DNA of 14,752 nt from Pirellulales bacterium. GTDB lineage: Bacteria > Planctomycetota > Planctomycetia > Pirellulales > Thermoguttaceae. Positions 6,984 to 13,622 of the stretch are shown here, piece after piece. The position numbers and the translations under genes are program-made. The DNA is taken from positions 1 through 14,752 of the forward strand of contig DAOWNK010000053.1 in assembly GCA_030642635.1 (NCBI GenBank). The letters are read 5' to 3'. Under the pieces are notes generated by a model. That model did no database searches. It saw nothing but the letters and a program-made list of their open reading frames with translations, and had not been told where the DNA came from. Positions within the stretch are counted from its first letter, which is position 1. Each line of letters begins with the position of its first letter.

Positions 6984-7078
6984 AAACACAGTGGCACCGG
7001 CGTCCCGCCGGTGGTGCATAAGTATAGGCGTTGCCACGAATTACGTCACACCGGCGGGACGCCGGTGCCACTGTGTTT
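6984..7078. repeat. Perfect 30-bp inverted repeat with nested hairpins
   Basis: Arms 6984-7013 and 7049-7078 are perfect reverse complements around a 35-base spacer. Each arm is itself a hairpin: CACCGGCG, TCC, CGCCGGTG at 6995-7013 and its complement at 7049-7067. It fills the gap between ubiX and the prenyltransferase gene. Similarity continues weakly outward, and the flanking G-rich and C-rich tracts also pair imperfectly, so much of 6925-7113 is a diverged palindrome. This looks like a REP/MITE-like unit, recalled as common between genes in planctomycete and verrucomicrobial genomes. No transposase or clear target duplication is visible. Confidence 0.85.
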
Positions 7079-7113
7079 GTCCACTAGTTGCCCCCAACAC
7101 CTAGCCCCCAGCC

Positions 7114-8004
7114 ATGCTACACCGCACACGCCAGTTGCTGGAGATGATCCGGTTCAGCCATACGCTGTTTGCGTTGCCGCCGGCGATGCTCTCGGCGTTG
7201 ATGGCCTGGTCGGATGGGGTGCATAGCGATCCGCCGGTCCCGTTTCGCCTGCGGGACCTGGTCGGGATTCTTCTGTGCATGGTGTTCGCCCGAAGTGCCG
7301 CCATGGCGTTCAATCGGCTGGCCGACCGGCGGCTCGACGCACTTAATCCACGCACCTGGTCGCGTCACCTTCCGGCGGGGATGCTCAGTACAGGCATCGT
7401 GGCGTTATTTATGGTGGTTTGCTCGTTGGGATTCATATTTAGCACTCTGCTTTTCTTGCCGCACAACCGTATTCCGCTTTATGCCTCAGCGCCGGTGTTG
7501 ATATTTCTGTTTGCATATAGTTACGCAAAACGATTCACGCTGCTTGCCCATTTTTGGTTGGGAGCGGCGTTGATGCTGGCCCCGTTGGCGGCCTGGGTGG
7601 CCGTTCGGGGTGAGATATTCGCATGGCCTCCGGTGTTGCTGGGTGGTGCGATCATGCTATGGGTAGCCGGGTTCGACGTGATATACGCCTGCCAGGACGC
7701 CGAGTTCGACGTTCGCACACGACTGCACAGCATACCCGGGCGGTTCGGCGTTGCCGGCGCCTTGCGTATCGCAGGGGTATGTCACCTTGGCATGATATGC
7801 TTACTGTTAATGCTGCCGCTGGTTTACAAACCGTTCGGCACAATTTACATTACAGGCGTTGTAATGCTCGCCGTGTTGTTGGTTTACGAACATTCGCTGG
7901 TTCGGCCAGACGATCTAAGCCGTGTCAACCGTGCGTTCTTTAACGTAAACGCAGTGGTCAGCATCGGGTTGTTCCTGATTGGGGCGGTGGATTTGTTGGT
8001 GTAA
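7114..8004 (+). CDS. mqnP: UbiA-family prenyltransferase, MqnP type
   Basis: This integral membrane prenyltransferase attaches the isoprenoid tail to the aromatic ring precursor of menaquinone. The 296-residue protein has about eight or nine hydrophobic segments and both Asp-rich motifs: NRLADRRLD at 67-75 (Asn67, Asp71, Asp75) and DVIYACQDAEFD at 188-199 (Asp195, Asp199), which bind the Mg-diphosphate. ALNPRTWSRHLPAG follows the first motif, as in the 4-hydroxybenzoate/MqnP branch. The ATG at 7114 has no clear Shine-Dalgarno; an ATG at 7144 could also serve. It is followed 17 bases later by mqnE, which points to the futalosine route, so I prefer MqnP to UbiA. It is separated from ubiX by the palindromic element. 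The exact acceptor is inferred from context. Confidence 0.88.
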   Translation: MLHRTRQLLEMIRFSHTLFALPPAMLSALMAWSDGVHSDPPVPFRLRDLVGILLCMVFARSAAMAFNRLADRRLDALNPRTWSRHLPAGMLSTGIVALFMVVCSLGFIFSTLLFLPHNRIPLYASAPVLIFLFAYSYAKRFTLLAHFWLGAALMLAPLAAWVAVRGEIFAWPPVLLGGAIMLWVAGFDVIYACQDAEFDVRTRLHSIPGRFGVAGALRIAGVCHLGMICLLLMLPLVYKPFGTIYITGVVMLAVLLVYEHSLVRPDDLSRVNRAFFNVNAVVSIGLFLIGAVDLLV

Positions 8005-8021
8005 GCTGTCAGCTAAAAACA

Positions 8022-9140
8022 ATGAACAAAGCAACCATCCAATCCAAGCTCGAAGCGATCCGCGAGAAGGTAGAAGCCGGCCGACGGCTCTCTGCCGTCG
8101 ACGGAGAGTTCCTCTACCATGACGACGTCGATTTGCACGCCGTCGGCGAGTTGGCTGATATGGTCCGAGAACGCAAATGCGGCAACATCGCATACTATAA
8201 TCTCAACATGCACCTGAATCCCACCAACGTCTGCATCTATCGGTGCAGCTTGTGCGCCTACAGCCGCGATGCTGACGATCCGCGAGCCTACACCATGAGC
8301 GACGAGGAGATATTGGCGCGTGGCCGGGATGCGGCAGAGGCCGGTTGCACCGAATTGCACATCGTCGGCGGAGTGCATCCGGACATGCCGTTCGATTGGT
8401 ACGCAAATATCCTTCGGATACTGCACGATGCATATCCGCGCCTGCACTTGAAGGCATGGACCGCCACCGAGATCGCCTGGTTTGCACAGATGACCAAGCG
8501 GCCGGCCCGGTTAGTTATTGAAGACCTGATTCGTGCCGGGCTGGGCAGCATGCCGGGCGGAGGCGCAGAAATCTTCGACCCGCAGGTCCGGCAACAAATC
8601 TGCCCACGCAAGGTTGACGAGCGAACGTGGCTGGGTATCCATCGTGCGGCACACCAACTGGGACTCCGAACCAACGCCACCATGCTCTACGGGCACTTGG
8701 AACAAGTGGAGCACCGCATCGACCACCTGGTCGCCTTGCGGCAGTTACAGGACGTTACCGGCGGGTTTCAGGCGTTTGTACCGTTGGCATTTCATCCTGC
8801 GAACACCCGGCTGGCCCATCTGCCGAAACCGACCGGGCTACTTGCGCTGCGGACGATTGCCGTCAGCCGGCTGATGCTCGATAACTTCGACCATATCAAG
8901 GCGTTTTGGGTTTCGCTGGGGGTGAGCACTGCGCAGACTGCGCTGGGTTACGGCGCCGACGACCTGGACGGCACGGTCCACTACGAGTTGATCCACCACG
9001 AAGCCGGCGCACAGTCGCCGCAAACGCTCTCCATCGACGAGATGCGCACGCTAATTACCGAGGCCGGACTACAGCCGGTCGAACGCGATACTCTCTATCG
9101 GCGCATCAAACGCGACGACGTAAAGTGGGAATTTGAGTAG
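8022..9140 (+). CDS. mqnE: Aminodeoxyfutalosine synthase MqnE (radical SAM)
   Basis: MqnE is a cytosolic radical-SAM enzyme that joins the adenosyl part of SAM to a chorismate-derived enolpyruvyl benzoate, giving aminofutalosine in menaquinone synthesis. The 372-residue protein has the [4Fe-4S] motif CX3CX2C at Cys71, Cys75 and Cys78 within NPTNVCIYRCSLCAYSRD. It also has ELHIVGGVHP, GLGSMPGGGAEIF, TNATMLYGH, TGGFQAFVPLAFHP, LDNFDHIKAFW and ALGYGADDLDGTV, a pattern that fits MqnE better than its paralogue MqnC. It starts 17 bases after the prenyltransferase stop and is likely cotranscribed with it. Its stop lies 4 bases from the end of the convergent ThuA-like gene. mqnA, B, C and D are not in the window. 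Confidence 0.93.
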   Translation: MNKATIQSKLEAIREKVEAGRRLSAVDGEFLYHDDVDLHAVGELADMVRERKCGNIAYYNLNMHLNPTNVCIYRCSLCAYSRDADDPRAYTMSDEEILARGRDAAEAGCTELHIVGGVHPDMPFDWYANILRILHDAYPRLHLKAWTATEIAWFAQMTKRPARLVIEDLIRAGLGSMPGGGAEIFDPQVRQQICPRKVDERTWLGIHRAAHQLGLRTNATMLYGHLEQVEHRIDHLVALRQLQDVTGGFQAFVPLAFHPANTRLAHLPKPTGLLALRTIAVSRLMLDNFDHIKAFWVSLGVSTAQTALGYGADDLDGTVHYELIHHEAGAQSPQTLSIDEMRTLITEAGLQPVERDTLYRRIKRDDVKWEFE

Positions 9141-9144
9141 CTGC

Positions 9145-9945
9145 CTACCGGACGTCCGGCACGGGCAAATTCATGGCCCAAAAGATGCCGTTGATCAAAA
9201 GCGTACGGAACTGCGGCATATCAAAATCGCTCGGGTAGCCCAACGATGTGTAGAACACGCGGCTGCCTTTCGAGTTATAAGTCCAGGCGATCGGCTCTGT
9301 TTTATCTTCGACCGACCCGGTCAACAGTACCGTTGCCTTCTTGTCGATCGGCTTGACCAGGTAGAGCGAGCCGTCGGAGTGCCACCGCTTCGGCTTCACG
9401 CCGGCCAGAATCGGATGTCCTGCCGCCTCGGGCACTACGGCCACGTCGATGCCCAACTTGCCGGAGCCGTAACCGCGGTTTTTGCAGCCGAGTACCTCCG
9501 GCACAAACTCCCACCACTTCTCGTGTCCGTCGGCAACGTTGCCGTTAACCGAGAAAGCATGGTTGGCCGTGCGGATTCCCACCAGCGGTTTGCCGGCGGC
9601 CAGGTGTGTACGGATCAACTCGAACTGTTCGGTCGGCAACGCCCGACGCCGGAAGAACACCACCAGCAGGTCGGCCGTCCGAACCGCCTCTTTCATTCCA
9701 GGAAACTTGAATGCGTTCGGTTCGCCTTCGCCCTCAAGCACCGTGCATCGGCAGCCGTAGCTATCGTGCAGTATCTTCGCAAAAACGGGTATAGTTTTGG
9801 TGGCCTCGTAGTTGTTCGGGTCTTCGCTGACGAAGAAGACGACGTGCGGCGCCTCCTTGGCTTTGACGCCGTCGGCCGCATGGCTCGTCGGACCGATTGT
9901 GGCGATGCAGAAAAACAACGTGGCGAAAATCATGCTCGGTTTCAT
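9145..9945 (-). CDS. Secreted ThuA-like domain protein
   Basis: This 266-residue protein begins with a likely Sec signal peptide (hydrophobic 5-18, cleavage probably after SHA at 21-23), so it should be exported to the periplasm. The mature part is a ThuA-like (trehalose-utilisation, glutamine-amidotransferase-like fold) domain. Visible features are VVFFVSEDPNNYEATKTIP, DLLVVFFRRRALP, GKPLVGIRTANHAFS, WHSDGSLYLVKP and SRVFYTSLGYPSDF. Biochemical function in this family is poorly known; planctomycete versions often sit beside Gfo/Idh/MocA genes and are thought to act in carbohydrate use. An AGGAG lies 8 bases before the ATG (9954-9958), one of the best Shine-Dalgarnos here. It lies 61 bases downstream of the disrupted oxidoreductase gene on the same strand, so the two were probably an operon. 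The role is inferred. Confidence 0.85.
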   Translation of the reverse strand: MKPSMIFATLFFCIATIGPTSHAADGVKAKEAPHVVFFVSEDPNNYEATKTIPVFAKILHDSYGCRCTVLEGEGEPNAFKFPGMKEAVRTADLLVVFFRRRALPTEQFELIRTHLAAGKPLVGIRTANHAFSVNGNVADGHEKWWEFVPEVLGCKNRGYGSGKLGIDVAVVPEAAGHPILAGVKPKRWHSDGSLYLVKPIDKKATVLLTGSVEDKTEPIAWTYNSKGSRVFYTSLGYPSDFDMPQFRTLLINGIFWAMNLPVPDVR

Positions 9946-10006
9946 CGTGGTGGCTCCTGAGTGTCGTGATGGAAAAGTAGTGGGTGGAACTATTACAAAA
10001 CGTTGA

Positions 10007-11383
10007 TCATCCGAGTCCTTTCACATGCCAGCCGTCGCGGTACGTTCGGCGAAGATACCGGTTGGCCTCCGGCTTGTTGCTGAATTCCAGCGCGCTGGCG
10101 TCCCAAACGAGTTTCTCCTTTGGGAAACGATTGACGACCGTACCCATCAGGATGCTCTCGGTCAAGTTGCCGGAGTATTCGAACGGCGTGGTGGTTGTGC
10201 CTTTGCCGAGACAGGCGTCGATAAACCGGTGATAGTGATCCACCATCTGTCCCTCCACCCGGCCGACCTGCGCGTCAAACTCCTTGGCGGCGTCTTTTAG
10301 CTCTTCGCGCGGCAGTAGCTGGGGCATGCCGCCATGCGGCAGAAACATATAACCTTTCTCGCCGACAAACATCGAACCGTCGCCGGGGAGTTTCTTTTTC
10401 TGATCAATGGGCCAACTGCTTTTGGCGTCCACCGGGCCCGTATCGTACCAGTAATAGTCGATGTCGCCGGTGGTGTACTTCGTGCCGGGAAAGCGGTACT
10501 GGATTTTGTTGTTTGGCGAGTAGGTCTCCTCGTAGGGAGGGGTCCTGTGACTCATGATCCATTTCGGCCAGCTCAATTCCAGGGCGGTGAACACTACGTC
10601 CATCATGTGGCCGCCCATGTCGCCTTGTGCCCCGCCGCCGAAGTCGTGCCAGCGACGCCACCATCGGGTATGGTAGAAGTCTTTGACGTAAGGCCGCTGT
10701 GGCGCTACGCCTAACCAAAGATCCCAGTCGAGAGAGTCGGGAATCTCGTCCGCACGGTTCGGGCGGCGCCGCGTCGGCGGATCGGAGAAGTTGCCGGTAT
10801 AATGGAACCGGACGATGTCCCACGAGTGCACCTCCTTGATTTTGCCGATGACCCCGAACTGGATCATAGCCACAGCGGTGCGGACCGTGGCGGCCGAATT
10901 ACTCTGGACACCCATCTGTGTAACCAACTCTGGTCTGCGGGCCGCTTCTTCGGCAAGTCTGCGCGACTCGCAGATGCTGTGGGTGAGCGGCTTTTAGCCG
11001 TACACGTGTTTGCCCATTTCAAGCGCCGTCATCGAGATGGGCGCGTGCATGTGATTCGGGACCGTGGCGTTGATCGAATCGATCCGGTCGCCTTCCTTTT
11101 CAAGCATCACGCGCCAATCGCGGTACAACCTCGCATCGGGGTGACGTTTCGCAGCCGCTTTCAGGAAATTCCGGTCGACGTCGCACAGGGCAACGATCTC
11201 GATGTCCGGATGGGTGATGAAATACGCAAGGTCCTGCTCCCCACGCCTAGCTGTGCCGATCGCCGCATGGCGCAACTTCCGACCGTTCCCGCCGCGCACC
11301 TTGCCGGAGAGAATCCACGGTCCGATTGCTCCAGCCGCAGCGGCCCGCTTGATAAATGTGCGTCGTGTTGTCTCGGCTGTCAT
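10007..11383 (-). pseudogene. Gfo/Idh/MocA-family oxidoreductase with in-frame TAA (Tat-exported)
   Basis: One continuous frame of 458 codons is broken only by a TAA at 10996-10994 (codon 130). Upstream are a Tat signal (RRTFIK at 7-12, then a hydrophobic stretch) and the NAD(P)-binding Rossmann half ending GKHVYG. Downstream the frame resumes at once with KPLTH, then LVTQMGVQS, IGKIKEVH, LDWDLWLG and DFGGGAQGDMGGHMMDV, the typical C-terminal half. Family members usually have Gln or Glu where the stop falls, just before the Lys-Pro thought to be catalytic. A one-base CAA-to-TAA change would explain it. The GAAAGG Shine-Dalgarno 7 bases before the ATG and a good promoter are intact. Without readthrough only a 129-residue stub would form; restart at TTG 10927 would give a 306-residue C-terminal piece. 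Alternatives are sequencing error or readthrough. The paired ThuA-like gene is intact. Confidence 0.85.
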
Positions 11384-11433
11384 AATATAACCTTTCTATG
11401 TATGAGTAACTGGCGACTATCCATTCAAAACTA

Positions 11434-11462
11434 ATTATCATTTACAGGTGCGGCGAAGTCAA
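11434..11462 (-). promoter_or_regulatory. Sigma-70-type promoter for the Gfo/Idh gene
   Basis: Read on the - strand, TTGACT (11462-11457) is followed by 17 bases and GATAAT (11439-11434). Each box matches consensus in 5 of 6 positions. Transcription would start near 11427 and leave a leader of about 44 bases before the ATG at 11383. Confidence 0.6.
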
Positions 11463-11587
11463 GCAACAGCTTCTTCCAAGAAACTCGAAATTATCGAAAA
11501 ACCGGTCTGAAAGTAGCTCTGGCGAGGGGTCGCCGTTTTGGTTTTTGCAAAACCCGCAATTTTTGACTGTGCAGAGTATAACCGCGC

Positions 11588-11616
11588 TGGACAATTTCCA
11601 TGCGGAAGTCGATAAT
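11588..11616 (+). promoter_or_regulatory. Sigma-70-type promoter for the small-protein/nucleotidyltransferase pair
   Basis: TGGACA (11588-11593), a 17-base spacer, then GATAAT (11611-11616): each box is 5 of 6 to consensus. The predicted start near 11623 lies past the TTG at 11545 and before the GTG at 11656, supporting the shorter form of the first gene. Confidence 0.6.
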
Positions 11617-11655
11617 AAATTCCCAATCCTGATTTATTCAAAGAGATGTAGTAAA

Positions 11656-11922
11656 GTGCTTTCAGACACTCATCCCGAAGCCGAAAAAGTTCAAATTGAA
11701 CTGATCCGCAAAATGAGCGTCGCCGAGCGGATTACGAGAATGCGGTCAGCGACGACAATGGCCGTTAAGCTTTCACGTCGTGCGATCGCAGAAGCAAATC
11801 CGGAGCTTGGTCCTCAAGAAATAGACATTTTATGGGTAGAGCTGCACTACGGCAAGGAACTGGCCGTAGGATTACGCAATTACTTAAACCAGAGGCAATC
11901 ATGCAATCACCAGACGCAATAA
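11656..11922 (+). CDS. Small helical protein paired with a nucleotidyltransferase, function unknown
   Basis: The 88-residue product is mostly amphipathic helix, rich in Arg, Lys, Glu and Ile, with no signal peptide or membrane segment. It shows QIELIRKMSVAERI near the start, a central RSATTMAVKLSRRAI stretch, and DILWVELHYGKELA towards the end. I recall similar short uncharacterised proteins directly upstream of nucleotidyltransferase-fold genes in several phyla, but cannot name a family. The frame opens at a TTG at 11545, but that lies before the predicted transcription start and its extra 37 residues look non-coding; the GTG at 11656 has a weak AAGAGA upstream. Its last 22 bases overlap the next gene, implying coupled translation. 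A regulatory, antitoxin-like or accessory role is possible but only a guess. Confidence 0.7.
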   Translation: MLSDTHPEAEKVQIELIRKMSVAERITRMRSATTMAVKLSRRAIAEANPELGPQEIDILWVELHYGKELAVGLRNYLNQRQSCNHQTQ

Positions 11923-12479
11923 AGGCCATGACACCTGTGGTCGCGGAACTGGAACGCCTTGGGGTGAAATACTACGTCAGCGGATCGGTAGCTACGACTG
12001 CCTATGGACACATGCGAATGACGCAAGATGTTGACCTCGTCGCGAACATGGCTTTGGAACATGCTGCTCCGCTGGTCAATGCCTTAAAAAATCGGTACTA
12101 CGTCAACTTGCAAGCCGTATCCGATGCCGTCGCCCACCGCCGTTGTTTTAATCTCATCCATTTGGCGACATCGTTCAAGGTCGATATTTTCGTCGTTAAG
12201 GACCGCCGGTACGATCTAGTAGCTTTACAGCGAATTCAGAAAAAACAGTTCAGCATCGACAATCCGACCGAGCAGTTTTTCGTCGCATCGGCAGAAGATA
12301 TTATCCTTAGCAAGCTGGAATGGTTCCGCCTGGGCGATGAAGTTTCGGAACGACAGTGGCTTGACGTTGTTAAGGTGCTCAAAATACAGCAAAACAATCT
12401 CGACCGTGCCTACCTTGAAAAATGGGCCGCCGAATTGGGAATTGCCGATCTGCTCGAAAAGGCGTGGAAAGAAATCTAA
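11901..12479 (+). CDS. Nucleotidyltransferase-fold protein, uncharacterised
   Basis: This 192-residue cytosolic protein has the minimal nucleotidyltransferase layout: Gly28-Ser29 in VSGSVATTAYG, then the acidic pair Asp43 and Asp45 in TQDVDLV, and a third candidate acid Asp95 in FKVDIFVVKD. All three metal-binding positions are present, so it may be active. The C-terminal part has ASAEDIILSKLEWFRLGDEVSERQWLDV, recalled from uncharacterised nucleotidyltransferases related to DUF6036/AbiEii-like groups. The ATG at 11901 has AGAGG at 11891-11895, 5 bases upstream; an ATG at 11832 is in frame but would add residues read through the upstream gene. It overlaps the small helical gene by 22 bases. 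Substrate is unknown: a toxin or RNA/protein-modifying role is inferred only from the fold. Confidence 0.82.
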   Translation: MQSPDAIKAMTPVVAELERLGVKYYVSGSVATTAYGHMRMTQDVDLVANMALEHAAPLVNALKNRYYVNLQAVSDAVAHRRCFNLIHLATSFKVDIFVVKDRRYDLVALQRIQKKQFSIDNPTEQFFVASAEDIILSKLEWFRLGDEVSERQWLDVVKVLKIQQNNLDRAYLEKWAAELGIADLLEKAWKEI

Positions 12480-12500
12480 ACGACCAAGGAAACAACCGCC

Positions 12501-13622
12501 ATGACACACCATTGGCTCGCCGACCGAACCAAGAGTTTCGACACCTCGGGCATCAGAAAGGTGTTCGAGTTGGGTGCGAAGATGACCGACCCGATCGATC
12601 TGTCGATCGGACAACCGGATTTTGACGTGCCAGAAGAGGTGCGTCGTGCCGCGATCAACGCTATCCAGGACGGCCGCAACGGGTACTCGCTATCGCAGGG
12701 CGTGCCGGTGCTGCGCGAAAAACTGCAAAAACAGATCGACCGTCAGTACGGCCACGACGACCGCCGGGTGTTCATCACCTGCGGCACAAGCGGCGCGTTG
12801 ATGCTGGCGCTGCTGGTGTTGCTGAACCCCGGCGACGAGGTGATCGTCTTCGACCCGTACTTCGTGATGTACGATTCCTTAACGGCGGTGGCCGGCGGCA
12901 AGGTGGTTTACGTCGATACTTATCCGGATTTCCGTATCGACCCGGACAGAGTATCCAAGGCGATCACACCTCGGACCAAGGCAATCATTTTCAACAGCCC
13001 GAGCAACCCGACCGGCGCGACGGCCGACCGCGACGAGGTCCGCTGCCTGGCGGAACTGGCGGCCGAGCGGAACGTGGTGCTAATAAGCGACGAGATATAC
13101 GGCGAGTTTTGCTACGATAAACCGATGGTCTCACCGGCCCAGTACAATCCCAACACGTTGGTGGTGGACGGATTCAGCAAGAGCCATGCCGCGCCAGGCT
13201 GGCGGCTGGGTTTTGCCCATGGACCGGCGGCGATCATCCGCGAGATGATAAAGCTGCAACAGTACAGTTTCGTTTGTGCCCCGCAACCGTTCCAATGGGC
13301 GGCGGTCGCGGCGATGGACGTCGATATGAGCGAACAGATCGCCGCCTATCACCGCAAGCGCGACATGGTTGTAGAGGGCCTTGCCGACCGTTACGAAATT
13401 GTCAAACCCGGCGGTGCGTTTTACGTCTTTCCGAAGGTCCCCTGGGGCACGGGCACGGAGTTAGTCGAAAAGGCGATCGAGCACAATTTGTTGATTATCC
13501 CCGGCGCGGTCTTCAGCCGCCGCGATACGCACTTCCGAATCTCGTACGCGGCTGACGACGTGATAATCGAGCGTGGGATCGAGGTGCTGCGGAAGTTGGC
13601 AAGCGGCGCTACGCGCTCTTAG
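12501..13622 (+). CDS. PLP-dependent class I/II aminotransferase (aspartate-aminotransferase-like)
   Basis: This 373-residue cytosolic enzyme transfers amino groups between an amino acid and a 2-oxo acid through PLP. Seen: LSIGQPDFDVP at 34-44, NGYSLSQGVPVLRE at 60-73, CGTSGAL, SPSNPTGA at 166-173 (Asn169), SDEIYGEF at 196-203 (Asp197 and Tyr200), the Schiff-base lysine Lys227 in GFSKSHAAPGWRLGF with Arg235, and HFRISYA near the C-terminus, whose Arg should bind the substrate carboxylate. AAGGA at 12486-12490 supports the ATG. It begins 21 bases after the nucleotidyltransferase gene and may share its transcript. Its last 14 bases overlap the end of convergent clpX. It belongs to the fold-type I group of AspB-like enzymes; the substrate cannot be told from sequence alone. 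Confidence 0.92.
   Translation: MTHHWLADRTKSFDTSGIRKVFELGAKMTDPIDLSIGQPDFDVPEEVRRAAINAIQDGRNGYSLSQGVPVLREKLQKQIDRQYGHDDRRVFITCGTSGALMLALLVLLNPGDEVIVFDPYFVMYDSLTAVAGGKVVYVDTYPDFRIDPDRVSKAITPRTKAIIFNSPSNPTGATADRDEVRCLAELAAERNVVLISDEIYGEFCYDKPMVSPAQYNPNTLVVDGFSKSHAAPGWRLGFAHGPAAIIREMIKLQQYSFVCAPQPFQWAAVAAMDVDMSEQIAAYHRKRDMVVEGLADRYEIVKPGGAFYVFPKVPWGTGTELVEKAIEHNLLIIPGAVFSRRDTHFRISYAADDVIIERGIEVLRKLASGATRS

Noticed and set aside
7011..7226. 71-residue + strand open frame across the palindromic repeat
   Set aside because: It translates the inverted repeat and then the prenyltransferase gene out of frame.
10994..10996. Selenocysteine or pyrrolysine recoding at the interrupted codon
   Set aside because: The codon is TAA, whereas those systems use TGA and TAG; Gln or Glu is expected at this position.
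11521..11546. Terminator-like hairpin GGCGA/TCGCC followed by T-rich sequence
   Set aside because: The stem is only 5 bp, the T-run is interrupted by G residues, and no + strand gene precedes it.
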